Of a stretch of 64,000 nt of DNA, positions 16,850 to 25,415 are shown one piece after another. The position numbers and the translations under genes are program-made. Origin of the DNA: Meiothermus granaticius NBRC 107808 (GTDB lineage Bacteria; Deinococcota; Deinococci; Deinococcales; Thermaceae); contig NZ_QWLB01000006.1 of the NCBI RefSeq assembly GCF_003574355.1, positions 35,920-99,919 on the forward strand, read 5' to 3'. Under the pieces are notes generated by a model that saw nothing but the letters and a program-made list of their open reading frames with translations, had not been told where the DNA came from and searched no databases. How positions within the stretch are numbered: position 1 is the stretch's first letter; each line of letters opens with the position of its first letter.

Positions 16850-17788
16850 CTATACCCTGCCCTCCTCCACCGCCGGGGAGGGCAGGGGGTTGTGAAAGCC
16901 CTGAGGAGCCACCACCCGCAGCCCGTCTTGGATCAGGCGAACTTGATACAACGACTGGGGCTCGAGCAGCTCCCCATCCGCATGGGCCGCCACCGGGCGG
17001 TCAAAGCGCACCGTGAACTCCGCTCCGCTGAACTGCTGTACCCGCGGGTCGAGCACGTGCTTGCCCTGGAGCAGCTTGGGCAAGATACCCAACACCCCGA
17101 GGCGGCTAAACTCTCCAGCGATCACCCCCGAAAGCAGGCCATCGGTGTGAACCGCGTTCGGCGCGATGGGAATGCCGCCACCGTAGGTGCGCGAGTTCAT
17201 CAGGGCCCCCAGTAAGGCTTTGCCTTGGTACAGCACCTTTCCGCCCGATTCCAAGGTCAGGGTCGGCAGGGAAAGCTCTTTGAGTACCGCCAGCATCGAG
17301 TAGAGATAGCGAGGCATCCCCCGCAGAAAGGTAGGGGCGGTCAGGGCTTTGCGGGCCACCGCCGCATCAAAGCCCAGCCCCAGGCTGGCCCCGAAGGGGT
17401 GATCGTTCACCATACCCAAGTCCACGCTTCCGGTATCCCCCTGGAGGGCCAGTTGCAGGGCGGCCTCGAGGCCGAGTCCAGAGAGCCCCACCATTCGTGC
17501 GAAGTCGTTGCCGCTGCCGATGGGAACAACCCCCAGGGCTTTGTCGGAACCGGCCAAACCCCCGATGGTTTCATGGACGGTACCATCCCCGCCCACCGCC
17601 ACCACCCGGCTCCCGACCGGGGCCTGCCGGGCGATCTCGCTGGCATGCCCTGGAGCAGCGGTGATGCGGATTTCCAGGGGCCGCCCATTGGCCAGGCGCC
17701 GGGCGGCCTCGCTGATCTGCCCCACCATTCCACCGACCCGTCCGCGCCCGGCGGCAGGATTTATCACCAAGGTAATGAGGGTGCTCAT
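16850..17788 (-). CDS. Diacylglycerol/lipid kinase, YegS/DgkB family
   Basis: A 312-residue kinase with the DAGK catalytic fold. The N-terminal INPAAGRGR, the nucleotide motif VAVGGDGTVHETIGGL and the substrate loop PIGSGNDFARMVGL are all intact. Members phosphorylate diacylglycerol or related lipids at the inner membrane face; the exact lipid is not determinable. TATTCT lies 13 bases before the ATG. The gene is divergent from the double-GNAT gene at 17872. Confidence 0.92.
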   Translation of the reverse strand: MSTLITLVINPAAGRGRVGGMVGQISEAARRLANGRPLEIRITAAPGHASEIARQAPVGSRVVAVGGDGTVHETIGGLAGSDKALGVVPIGSGNDFARMVGLSGLGLEAALQLALQGDTGSVDLGMVNDHPFGASLGLGFDAAVARKALTAPTFLRGMPRYLYSMLAVLKELSLPTLTLESGGKVLYQGKALLGALMNSRTYGGGIPIAPNAVHTDGLLSGVIAGEFSRLGVLGILPKLLQGKHVLDPRVQQFSGAEFTVRFDRPVAAHADGELLEPQSLYQVRLIQDGLRVVAPQGFHNPLPSPAVEEGRV

Positions 17789-17859
17789 TGCGCTTCGGAA
17801 CAGAATACACCAGGGAATAGCCGCATTGGGGTTTTCACCTGTGGCCCCTGCCCCGGTGC

Positions 17860-17865
17860 TACAAT
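17860..17865 (+). promoter_or_regulatory. -10 box of the tandem GNAT gene (leaderless)
   Basis: TACAAT six bases before the ATG at 17872. Confidence 0.55.
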
Positions 17866-17871
17866 CCGGCT

Positions 17872-18732
17872 ATGACCCGGCCCTTTGCCCAGAGCCACCT
17901 TTCGCAGCTCGCTGAGCTGCTGTCTTGGATGGACCAGGAGCCCCAGCGGAAAACCCTGGCCCCAGAGGCACGAACCCCGGAAGGGTTGTGGTGGGAGGTG
18001 CTGGCTGGGGAGGGTGAGAAAGCCTGGGTCTGGCTCGAGAACGGTCGGGTCGAAGGCTTTGTGTCCTTGGTGGAGTTCTGGGACGGGGCGGCCCTGGAAG
18101 GCCCGCTGGTGCGCGGGGGGGATGGGCAGAGGTTGCTCGAGCATGCCGTCAAAAAGGCCCGGGCGGAGGGCTACCCCACCCTCTACGCCTTCCCCGAGCG
18201 CAGCAACCTCGAGGTATGCCGGCTTTTAGAGCGAGCGGGATTTTCTCCGGAGCACATCACCTATTTCTATGCCATGCCTCGCCGTGATCTCTCCTATCCG
18301 GTTCCGGAGGGGTTTCGGGTGGGGTTGAGTGAGCCCTGCGACGCCGAGGTGTACCGCGACCTCTATGCCCGCATCGAAGACGGCTGGAGCATCCGGCTGC
18401 ACTGGACCGATGAGGAGCTGCGTCAGCATTTTATCGGCTCAGATGTGGAGTTGTTTCTGGCGTACTGGGGTGAGGTTCCGGTAGGCCTGGCCGAGCTCGA
18501 GCTGATGGACGGCGAAGCCGAGATCGCCTATATCGGGGTGCTCCCCGAATTCCGGGGCAAGGGGCTGGGCCGGGCTTTGTTGGGCGCAGCCGCAGCTCGC
18601 GCGTTTGCGGAGCCGCAGGTAGAGTGGCTGCGGGTGCGGGCCCACGACCACGAAAAATCGGCCCAGGAGCTCTACAGGCGCCTGGGCTTTGAGGAACAAG
18701 AAGCCATCGTGACCTACGCCCTCGAGCTGTAA
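17872..18732 (+). CDS. Tandem GNAT N-acetyltransferase
   Basis: A 286-residue protein with two GNAT-like halves. The C-terminal half (about 145-286) has an intact acetyl-CoA motif, IAYIGVLPEFRGKGLGRALL, and the motif B ending LYRRLGFEEQEAI. The N-terminal half has a degraded motif (GPLVRGGDGQRLLEHAV) and is probably structural or a substrate domain. The double architecture resembles mycothiol synthase-like enzymes, but nothing else supports that role. The gene ends four bases before the convergent LolA-like gene. Confidence 0.86.
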   Translation: MTRPFAQSHLSQLAELLSWMDQEPQRKTLAPEARTPEGLWWEVLAGEGEKAWVWLENGRVEGFVSLVEFWDGAALEGPLVRGGDGQRLLEHAVKKARAEGYPTLYAFPERSNLEVCRLLERAGFSPEHITYFYAMPRRDLSYPVPEGFRVGLSEPCDAEVYRDLYARIEDGWSIRLHWTDEELRQHFIGSDVELFLAYWGEVPVGLAELELMDGEAEIAYIGVLPEFRGKGLGRALLGAAAARAFAEPQVEWLRVRAHDHEKSAQELYRRLGFEEQEAIVTYALEL

Positions 18733-18736
18733 GCCC

Positions 18737-19414
18737 TCAGCGCTTCACCACTTCGGCGTCGGCAGGGTATTTCTTGAGGGCGGCAGCGGTGAGTACCGAA
18801 CGCTTGAACCCTTGAATGCTCAGATCGGCGAGGGTTTTACCGTTGGCGTCTTTGAGCACAATGGCCACGGGGCGGGGATCGGACTTAAGCACCCAAATTT
18901 CCATGCTGGCAAAACCCGCGTTGGCCCCTTTGGGGAGGCCTTGGATTCGCCAGGCCGGGCCATCGGGAGTCTGAACCTCGCCCAGCAGCTTGAGGTTGAG
19001 CGTCTCGGTGAGCTGGCTGAAATCGCTGAGACCGGTGAGGTTAACCCCCAGGCCCTCCACCTTGGCCTTGGCCCGGGGTTGGATCACCACCTGATTGGTG
19101 AGGAAGAGGTAATTCCAAACCTCTTTGTCCGAGATCAGCACAAAGTTGCCCTCGAGGCTGCTGGGCTTTTTGAAGTCAATCCGCACCAGGGCATTGGCCG
19201 GAGTGGGGCTGGGAAGCACCTGCAAGCGGAACTCGGCCTCCTGAGAAGAGCCGTCGGGAAGTTGAATCTTCCCGGAAATGCTGGCTTCCCAGGGGGATTT
19301 GGAGAGGTTGTCCTGAACTTGTTTGCTGATCTCAGCGATGCTCTGGGCAAAACCAGGGGCCCAGGCGAGAACCAAGGCCAACAGTAGACCAACCCGCAGT
19401 GAAACCGTAGGCAT
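18737..19414 (-). CDS. LolA-like outer-membrane lipoprotein-sorting protein
   Basis: A 225-residue exported protein with a signal peptide (MPTVSLRVGLLLALVLAW, cleavage near GFA-QS). The mature part has the LolA/RseB-like open barrel pattern: a helical start SIAEISKQVQDNL, then VRIDFKKPS and the LISDKEVWNYL segment where LolA-family proteins describe substrate-modified lipids. It presumably ferries lipoproteins or lipids across the envelope. GGAGG lies nine bases before this ATG; an alternative ATG at 19420 overlaps the upstream stop as ATGA but is only three bases from the GGAGG. It is translationally linked to the beta-barrel gene upstream. Confidence 0.82.
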   Translation of the reverse strand: MPTVSLRVGLLLALVLAWAPGFAQSIAEISKQVQDNLSKSPWEASISGKIQLPDGSSQEAEFRLQVLPSPTPANALVRIDFKKPSSLEGNFVLISDKEVWNYLFLTNQVVIQPRAKAKVEGLGVNLTGLSDFSQLTETLNLKLLGEVQTPDGPAWRIQGLPKGANAGFASMEIWVLKSDPRPVAIVLKDANGKTLADLSIQGFKRSVLTAAALKKYPADAEVVKR

Positions 19415-19416
19415 GC

Positions 19417-20331
19417 TCATTCTCCTCCAAACTCGAGCCGGTAGCGCAACCATGCCGACCAGCCCCCATCAAACGCAGCGTCGGCCTGAATGTTTCCCAT
19501 CTCGATTCCCAGCTTAGCGGCCCAGGGGTAGGCCACTGTGAAGCGCAGGTTAAGCTTATTTGTATCCTCCAGCGGCAGGGAAAGCAGCGCCTCGAGGCGG
19601 TTATACCCCCCCGCCCGCAGGGTCAGGTCGAGGAGATCCCCAGCCTCGTCCAACTCTCCCCGCCAGCCCAGCAGCCCATACAGACCCTCCTGGTAACCCA
19701 GCCCCACGGTATAGGTGCTCTGGTCGCGCAGGCCCAGCGTAGCCTCTGCGGCCAGTATCCCGAAGTATTGGGCGCTGAACCCCAGGGTCTGGGTTGCCGT
19801 GAGGCGGTAACGCCCGGAAAGGAGACCGCTAAACCCAGCCGCCACAGGCTGAAGGGGGTCCGCATCGCCCACCCATAAGCTGGCCGGGGGGGTACTGGCA
19901 TACCCCAGCCGGGCCTCGGCAGCCACCGGCCCCGCCCCCCCACGGGCAAAGGCCTGTGCCCCCCAACCTGCCCATCCTAGGCTGGCGCGGCCCCCATAGG
20001 CGATGCGCCCCACTGGGCCCAGGTCCAAAGCGCTCTCGGCTGAAACCCCGAAAGCATCGCGCTGTAGGCGTACCCCCCAGGTGATGTCCTGAATGGGATA
20101 GGTGAGCTCTAGGGTCGGGGTGAAGTACCCAGGGGAGAGACGGCCATAGAGGCCAAAGGTCAGCGACTGGGCCAGGCTGATGCCCCCCAGCAAATAGGCG
20201 ATACCCAGGAGCAAAACCTTGCCCCCAGCTCCCAAGGGGAGCGCACGGTTGCTTTGGGGGCCGAGGGCTTGACCGGTGGTTCTCCCCCCCTTGGGGGGCT
20301 GGGCACCTGAGGCATGGGGGGCTCGAGGCAT
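19417..20331 (-). CDS. Probable outer-membrane beta-barrel protein
   Basis: A 304-residue protein with an unusually long N-terminal extension (about 35 residues, rich in Pro/Gly/Arg) before a signal-like helix KVLLLGIAYLLGGISLAQS. The rest consists of repeating amphipathic strands ending in Tyr/Phe/Arg residues, including a C-terminal WLRYRLEFGGE, as in outer-membrane barrels. No named family is recognised. GGGGAGG is present before ATG 20331 and TAGATT nine bases upstream. A later start giving a normal-length signal peptide (TTG near 20232) cannot be excluded. It overlaps or abuts the LolA-like gene, suggesting joint envelope function. Confidence 0.65.
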   Translation of the reverse strand: MPRAPHASGAQPPKGGRTTGQALGPQSNRALPLGAGGKVLLLGIAYLLGGISLAQSLTFGLYGRLSPGYFTPTLELTYPIQDITWGVRLQRDAFGVSAESALDLGPVGRIAYGGRASLGWAGWGAQAFARGGAGPVAAEARLGYASTPPASLWVGDADPLQPVAAGFSGLLSGRYRLTATQTLGFSAQYFGILAAEATLGLRDQSTYTVGLGYQEGLYGLLGWRGELDEAGDLLDLTLRAGGYNRLEALLSLPLEDTNKLNLRFTVAYPWAAKLGIEMGNIQADAAFDGGWSAWLRYRLEFGGE

Positions 20332-20421
20332 CGCCTCCCCAATCTAAACCAGCCACCCATTACCTGAAATGCCATCCCCGCGCGGGGGACAGGGATCAGG
20401 CCGGGGGTTATTGGTCAAGCC

Positions 20422-20450
20422 TTCACAACCGCCCCCTTGGAGGGTATGAT
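20422..20450 (+). promoter_or_regulatory. Promoter of the orphan peptide-type permease pair
   Basis: TTCACA (20422-20427), a 17-bp spacer and TATGAT (20445-20450). The -10 box covers the ATG at 20446, so transcription starts after it and the first usable start codon is the ATG at 20461. Confidence 0.65.
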
Positions 20451-20460
20451 TGACCACCGC

Positions 20461-21465
20461 ATGTGGGCCTATGCTGCACGTCGTTTGCTGGGGCTTATCC
20501 CAGTACTGATCGGGATCTCTTTGCTGGTCTTCCTATTCCTGCACCTAATCCCCGGCGATCCCGCCCTGGTGCTTTTGGGGGAGCGGGCCAGCGTTGAGCA
20601 GGTCGCGGCCCTGCGAGAGAAGCTGGGCCTCAATCAGCCCCTCTACATCCAGTATTTTCTGTTCATCCGCGATCTGCTGCGGGGCGACTTGGGCAACAGC
20701 ATCTTTAATCTGCTGCCCGTCCGCGATCAGCTGGCCGGGCGCTGGCCGGCCACCTTCGAGCTGGCCTTAACCGCCATGCTCATCGCGATTGTGATAGGCA
20801 TACCGCTGGGAATCCTGGCGGCGGTGCGCAAGAACAGCCTGGCTGATAACCTTTCCACCATTTTTTCGCTGATTGGGGTTTCGATGCCGGTGTTTTGGCT
20901 GGGGCTTTTGCTGATTTACCTGTTTGCCGTGAACCTCCAGTGGCTGCCGCCGAGCGGGCGGATCGGCATAGATGCGGGAGCCAGCTTCAAAACAATCACC
21001 AATTTCTATGTCCTGGACGCGATATTGCAGCGACGCGACCTGTGGGATGTGGTGGCCCACCTGCTCCTCCCGGCGATCACCCTGGGAACCATCCCCCTGG
21101 CCATCTTGACCCGAATTACCCGAGGGGCCATGCTCGAGGTCTTGAATCAGGACTATGTGCGTACCGCCCGGGCCAAAGGGCTGACGGAGCGCGTGGTGAT
21201 CTGGCGGCATGCCCTCAAGAACGCCCTGCTGCCGGTGGTGACCATCATCGGCCTGCAGTTTGGCACCCTGCTGGGGGGAGCAATCCTGACCGAGACCATC
21301 TTTAGCTGGCCGGGGATCGGTAGTTGGATCTACGAAGGCATCCTGAACCGCGATTATCCGGTGGTGCAGGGCGGGGTCATCTTCGTAGCGCTGGTGTTTG
21401 TGGTGGTCAACCTGCTGGTAGACCTCTCGTATGCCCTTCTGGACCCGAGGATTCAGTACCGATGA
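20461..21465 (+). CDS. ABC transporter permease, DppB/OppB family
   Basis: A 334-residue inner-membrane permease. The N-terminus AARRLLGLIPVLIGISLLVF and the early HLIPGDPALVLLGERAS loop are diagnostic of DppB-type subunits. The ATPase-docking loop reads VLNQDYVRTARAKGLTE. I chose ATG 20461 over upstream in-frame TTG 20437 and ATG 20446 because the -10 box TATGAT overlaps those codons. It is followed by a DppC partner but by no binding protein or ATPase, so those subunits must be supplied from elsewhere, perhaps from the cluster at 56-63 kb. Confidence 0.93.
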   Translation: MWAYAARRLLGLIPVLIGISLLVFLFLHLIPGDPALVLLGERASVEQVAALREKLGLNQPLYIQYFLFIRDLLRGDLGNSIFNLLPVRDQLAGRWPATFELALTAMLIAIVIGIPLGILAAVRKNSLADNLSTIFSLIGVSMPVFWLGLLLIYLFAVNLQWLPPSGRIGIDAGASFKTITNFYVLDAILQRRDLWDVVAHLLLPAITLGTIPLAILTRITRGAMLEVLNQDYVRTARAKGLTERVVIWRHALKNALLPVVTIIGLQFGTLLGGAILTETIFSWPGIGSWIYEGILNRDYPVVQGGVIFVALVFVVVNLLVDLSYALLDPRIQYR

Positions 21466-21518
21466 GGAGCCCGCGTGTTTGACCTTTTTATCTGCCCTTG
21501 CAGGGGTTCTGAGGACTT

Positions 21519-22406
21519 ATGGCCAGTGTAGCTTCCACTTCTCTTCGGCGCTCGAGCGAGACCCCTACCCGCCTGGCCATCCGGCGGTTCATGAAGTCCA
21601 GCTCGGGCAAAATCGGCTTGGTCTTGGCGGTCTTGTTGATCCTGCTGGCCCTGTTGGCCCCGGTGCTCAAGCCCTATGACCCGGCCACCGACCGCGATTA
21701 CCTCAACCGGCTCAAGCCCCCCAGCGCCAGCCACATCTTCGGCACCGATAACCTGGGGCGGGATGTGTTTACCCGGGTGATCCACGGCAGTCGGATCTCG
21801 CTGCGGGTGGGGTTAATTGCGGTGGCCATCAGCTTGGTGGTGGGCACGTTTCTCGGCCTCGTCGCCGGGTACTTCCGGGGCTGGCTCGAGATCGTCATCG
21901 GCTGGTTTACCGATATCCTGCTGGCCTTTCCCAGCACCTTGCTGGCCATCGCCATCGTAGCGGTGGTGGGGCCCAGCCTGACCAACGCCATGATTGCCGT
22001 GAGCATCACGCAAATTCCGGTATACATCCGCCTGACCCGCAGCGTGGTGCTTTCCGCTCGAGAGCTGGATTACATCCAAGCTGCCAACGCGCTGGGGGCT
22101 CAGAACCGCCGGGTGCTGTTGCGCCATCTGCTGCCCAACGCCCTGCCCCCAATCATCGTGCAGGCCACGCTCTCCATCGGAACCGCCACCCTCGAGACCG
22201 CCGCCCTGGGCTTCCTGGGGCTGGGGGCCCAGCCCCCCGCTCCCGAGTGGGGGGCCATGCTCAGCGATGCCTTCCGGGGGGGCTACGCCCTCAACTCCCC
22301 CTGGACCATGATCTTCCCTGGCCTCTTCATCATGATCACGGTGCTGGCCTTCAACCTGCTGGGCGATGGCCTACGGGATGCCCTAGACCCCCGGGCGCTG
22401 AAATAA
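21519..22406 (+). CDS. ABC transporter permease, DppC/OppC family
   Basis: A 295-residue permease. It carries the DppC hallmark HIFGTDNLGRDVFTRVIHGS after the first membrane helix and the docking loop YIQAANALGAQNRRVLLRHL. GAGGA lies before the ATG. The C-terminus FNLLGDGLRDALDPR is also typical. It forms a heterodimer with the DppB-type protein encoded 53 bp upstream. Confidence 0.94.
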   Translation: MASVASTSLRRSSETPTRLAIRRFMKSSSGKIGLVLAVLLILLALLAPVLKPYDPATDRDYLNRLKPPSASHIFGTDNLGRDVFTRVIHGSRISLRVGLIAVAISLVVGTFLGLVAGYFRGWLEIVIGWFTDILLAFPSTLLAIAIVAVVGPSLTNAMIAVSITQIPVYIRLTRSVVLSARELDYIQAANALGAQNRRVLLRHLLPNALPPIIVQATLSIGTATLETAALGFLGLGAQPPAPEWGAMLSDAFRGGYALNSPWTMIFPGLFIMITVLAFNLLGDGLRDALDPRALK

Positions 22407-22503
22407 CCGGGGTCTGCTTTAGGGGGTTCTCACCCAGTTCAACCCTTTGGCTTTGGGCGTTGAGCCTGGCTTTACTCATCCCCCTGGGCCGGGGCCAACC
22501 CGA

Positions 22504-22509
22504 TACCAT
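22504..22509 (+). promoter_or_regulatory. -10 box of the PrcB-like lipoprotein gene (leaderless)
   Basis: TACCAT six bases before the ATG at 22516. Confidence 0.55.
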
Positions 22510-22515
22510 AGGGGT

Positions 22516-23514
22516 ATGAACCGCGCATGGGGTCTTCTGGTTTTCGGTCTGGTTGGATGTGTGCCCACACAGTCCCAACTGCCCTATCAAGTGGACGAGG
22601 TTCAGCTCCTGTTCCCTGACTCCACCGAACGCTGGAGCTTTTTCTACGGTACGCCGCAAACCCTCAAGCTGGGAGACACCACCCTAACCCTGGCTCCAGG
22701 CCCTGAGGAGGCCCTCCGCGTGAACACCCAAGCCTGGCGGCGCGAGGTGGGTGCGGCCCTGCCCGCTCGAGCCCGCACCACTCGAGACGCCACCGGGCTT
22801 CACCTCCAGCTCCAGGCCGGCGCAGGGGTCAAAAGCGCTTGGCTCTACGACCAGGGCTGGTCCAGCCTGAGTGGACTAGGCTCCCCCTCCCCTCAAACCA
22901 CTCCGGCCCCTCCGCGCTTCGAAGGGCTTTCGCCCAGCGAGGCCGCCTTGGTCCAGCAGGAAATCCTAACCCGAGCCGCCGGGCGGCCCACCGTGCTCTA
23001 CCAGGTCAGCCCGCCCCTGCCCCCGCTGGCCCTGGACCCGGCTCCGGATCGCTACACCATCACCGCTCTGGCCGTTCAGTATGGCCTAGGAGAGGAGGCT
23101 ATGAACCCATCCAATGTCCAGGTGCTGGCCCAGGGGAGCAACGCGGCCTACACCAACCCACGCCCGGCTGCGTTTGTGGCGGGCGATGCGGCAGCGCTGG
23201 CCGCCTTGTGGCGCCTGGTCGGGGGAAACCAGGTACCGGCCCCGGCGGCCCCGGCGGTGAATTTTGCTCAACGCCGGGTGGTGGCCTTTTTCTGGGGGCA
23301 GAAGAGCTCCGGGGGCTATAGCGTGCGGTACCTCAGCAGCCGCCTCTCGGGGAGCACCTTGCAGGTCACCCTGCGCTTGGCCATGCCGGCCCCTGGGAGC
23401 CTGACCACCCAAGCCCTCACCAGCCCCTTTGTGGCCCTCGAGGTGCCCGCGGGCTTCAGCCGGGTGGAGTTCGTAGACGAGGCCGGGCAGCTCCTGGCCT
23501 CAGCCGGACCATGA
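22516..23514 (+). CDS. PrcB-domain lipoprotein
   Basis: A 332-residue lipoprotein: MNRAWGLLVFGLVGC is a lipoprotein signal peptide with Cys15 as the lipidated residue. The C-terminal 100 residues match the PrcB C-terminal domain (RRVVAFFWGQKSSGGYSVRY). In spirochaetes PrcB is a lipoprotein partner of the dentilisin protease, but the domain is widespread in unrelated envelope proteins, so a protease role is only a possibility. The long N-terminal region is not recognised. ATG 22516 is chosen because of the lipobox and the -10 box; upstream reading-frame sequence is not signal-like. The 3' end overlaps convergent folC by 15 bp. Confidence 0.78.
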   Translation: MNRAWGLLVFGLVGCVPTQSQLPYQVDEVQLLFPDSTERWSFFYGTPQTLKLGDTTLTLAPGPEEALRVNTQAWRREVGAALPARARTTRDATGLHLQLQAGAGVKSAWLYDQGWSSLSGLGSPSPQTTPAPPRFEGLSPSEAALVQQEILTRAAGRPTVLYQVSPPLPPLALDPAPDRYTITALAVQYGLGEEAMNPSNVQVLAQGSNAAYTNPRPAAFVAGDAAALAALWRLVGGNQVPAPAAPAVNFAQRRVVAFFWGQKSSGGYSVRYLSSRLSGSTLQVTLRLAMPAPGSLTTQALTSPFVALEVPAGFSRVEFVDEAGQLLASAGP

Positions 23515-24753
23515 GGGGGGATCGGAAACCCCGCTGAGCACCGCACCCACCAGATACAACGAGCCGGTTACCAGTACGGGTCCGCCGTCTTGTTGTGCCT
23601 GGGTAATTGCCTGGTGAAGGGCCTCGAGAGGCTCCTCAAAGTAGGGGGCCCAGTATTCCTGCTGCAAAACCTCGGCTTTTAGGGCCCCTTTGCCGGCACG
23701 GGCATACCGCAGGCTTCTGGCCTTAGGCTGCAATAAGGCCAGGACCGCGCGGTAGTCCTTGCGCGGAAACCCGCCGAAGACCAGGTGGTATGAGGTGAAT
23801 TCCTGCGCCAAGGCTCGAGCGGCGGGGGGGTTGTGGGCCCCATCCAACACCACCCGCACCCCCTCTATTCCGAACTCGTGCATCCGCCCCGGATGCAGGG
23901 CTGTGGATAACCCTGTGGATATCGCAGCCTCGGGGTAGCCCAACAGCCGCAGAGCCCCTACCGCCAGGCGGGCATTGGCCTGCTGAAACCGGCCTTTCAG
24001 GACGGGGAGGGTGGGCAGGTCGAAGAGGGGGTTTTGCTCGGAGAGCACATAGAGCGCAGCACCCCGTTCCTCCGCGATCTCCCGCACCACCTGTAGCCCA
24101 ATCCCCTCGGCGCCGGTCAGCACCGGCACTCCGGGCCGGATGGCCCCGGCTTTGTCCCGGGCTACCGCCTCCAGCGAGCCGCCCAGGGCCTCGAGGTGAT
24201 CCTCCCCCACATTGGTGACGATGGTGGCCCATACCCGCTCGAGGGCGCTGGTGGCATCCAAGGCCCCGCCTACCCCCGCTTCCACCGCGGCAATCTCGAC
24301 CCCGGCCTGGGCGAAGTGCCGAAAGGCCAGCGCGGTGGTAAGGTCGAAGAAGGCCGGGTGTTCGTCCCAATGCTGATTCCGTGCCCACCTGGCGAAACCG
24401 GTGACTTCCGCTTTGGAGATTTGTCCGGCGTTTGTGCGGATGCGCTCGCGAAACTCCACCAGGTGCGGGCTGGTGGTGGCCCCATAGCGCACCCCAGCAG
24501 CCCGGAAAGCCGCCTCGAGGTAGGCCACCACGCTGCCTTTGCCGTTGGTGCCGATCACCTGCACCGCCGGAAAAGCCTGCTCAGGATGCCCCAAGCGCTC
24601 GAGCAGCACCCGAATGCGCCCCAAGCCGCGCGGGGCCCCGGCCCGGGTCTGGCCAAAGAGCCATTCGAGGGCCTCGGCATAAGCCTGAGGGCTTGGCTCC
24701 AGCCCCTGCTGCTGCTCGCTATCGGTTTGCATGCTCTGTTCGGGCACGATCAC
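23500..24753 (-). CDS. folC: Folylpolyglutamate synthase / dihydrofolate synthase
   Basis: A 417-residue Mur-ligase-fold enzyme adding glutamates to folates. The ATP P-loop is VIGTNGKGSVVAYLEA, followed by TTSPHLVEFRERIR and the EAGVGGALDATSA metal/substrate motif; the C-terminal domain has VVLDGAHNPPAARALAQ. The GTG start at 24753 is preferred to ATG 24732 because TAACGT (24765-24760) lies exactly six bases upstream. FolD and PurU, other folate enzymes, are also in this window, though in separate units. Confidence 0.94.
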   Translation of the reverse strand: MIVPEQSMQTDSEQQQGLEPSPQAYAEALEWLFGQTRAGAPRGLGRIRVLLERLGHPEQAFPAVQVIGTNGKGSVVAYLEAAFRAAGVRYGATTSPHLVEFRERIRTNAGQISKAEVTGFARWARNQHWDEHPAFFDLTTALAFRHFAQAGVEIAAVEAGVGGALDATSALERVWATIVTNVGEDHLEALGGSLEAVARDKAGAIRPGVPVLTGAEGIGLQVVREIAEERGAALYVLSEQNPLFDLPTLPVLKGRFQQANARLAVGALRLLGYPEAAISTGLSTALHPGRMHEFGIEGVRVVLDGAHNPPAARALAQEFTSYHLVFGGFPRKDYRAVLALLQPKARSLRYARAGKGALKAEVLQQEYWAPYFEEPLEALHQAITQAQQDGGPVLVTGSLYLVGAVLSGVSDPPSWSG

Positions 24754-24759
24754 GGCTCT

Positions 24760-24765
24760 ACGTTA
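24760..24765 (-). promoter_or_regulatory. -10 box of folC (leaderless GTG)
   Basis: TAACGT on the minus strand, six bases before GTG 24753. Confidence 0.45.
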
Positions 24766-24788
24766 GCGCATTTCTGCCCCTACGGGAC

Positions 24789-25415
24789 TTATCGTCTCAG
24801 CCTCTCGCGCAAACCTGCGCTCACTGCGGGCCATTCTTCGGCCAGAATGCTGTACATCGCGCTGTTGCGAATCCCTCCGTCCGAAGCGGGCATGTGGGCC
24901 CGCAGAATGCCCTCGAATCTGGCCCCCAAGCGCAAAATGGCCTCTCGAGAGCGAAGGTTGCGCTCGTCGGTTTTTAGGGTCAGGCGGCGCACCTGCCAAA
25001 CCTCAAAGGCCTGGGTCAACATCAGCAGCTTGGCCTCCGTGTTAATCCCGCTGCGCTGGGCATCAGGAGCCAGCCAGGTCCAGCCAATCTCCACCGCGTC
25101 AGGGATTCCCGGTCGGGCCAAGGCGCTGCCCACAGGCCAGGTCCAGTATTCAAAGTTGGCGAAGCGCGTGCTGCCCACCACCTTCCCCTGGCGCTGGTCC
25201 CGCGTGACGAAGGGCAGGGCTTTGCCTCGAGCCTGCTCGTCCAGGGCAAAGCGGATATAGCCGTACATTTCCTCTTCCGTACGGGGAACGCTGGTAAAGG
25301 GATACCCCTCGGCCTGGGCCTGCTCGAGCAGCGCCGGCAGGTGCGAGAGCGTGAGCGGCTCGAGGCGTACCAACCGGCCTTCCAGCACCATCGGCTGGGT
25401 AAGCTGAGGGTTCAC
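24789..25415 (-). CDS. GNAT acetyltransferase, RimJ/RimL type
   Basis: A 208-residue protein with the RimJ/RimL pattern: LEGRLVRLEPLTLSHLPALL at the N-terminus, then VVGSTRFANFEY and EIGWTWLAPDAQRSGINTEA, the acetyl-CoA loop, and LRLGARFEGILR near the end. Family members acetylate protein N-termini, antibiotics or small amines. GTG 25415 is chosen: GGAGG is five bases upstream and the codon overlaps the upstream stop as GTGA. It is the third gene of a paiB-GNAT-GNAT unit. Confidence 0.87.
   Translation of the reverse strand: MNPQLTQPMVLEGRLVRLEPLTLSHLPALLEQAQAEGYPFTSVPRTEEEMYGYIRFALDEQARGKALPFVTRDQRQGKVVGSTRFANFEYWTWPVGSALARPGIPDAVEIGWTWLAPDAQRSGINTEAKLLMLTQAFEVWQVRRLTLKTDERNLRSREAILRLGARFEGILRAHMPASDGGIRNSAMYSILAEEWPAVSAGLRERLRR

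Noticed and set aside
20437..20460. Upstream TTG (20437) and ATG (20446) as starts of the orphan DppB gene
   Set aside because: The -10 box TATGAT overlaps them, so they should not be in the transcript.
22516..23514. A dentilisin-type protease complex around the PrcB-domain lipoprotein
   Set aside because: No protease gene of that type is adjacent; the neighbour folC is convergent and unrelated.
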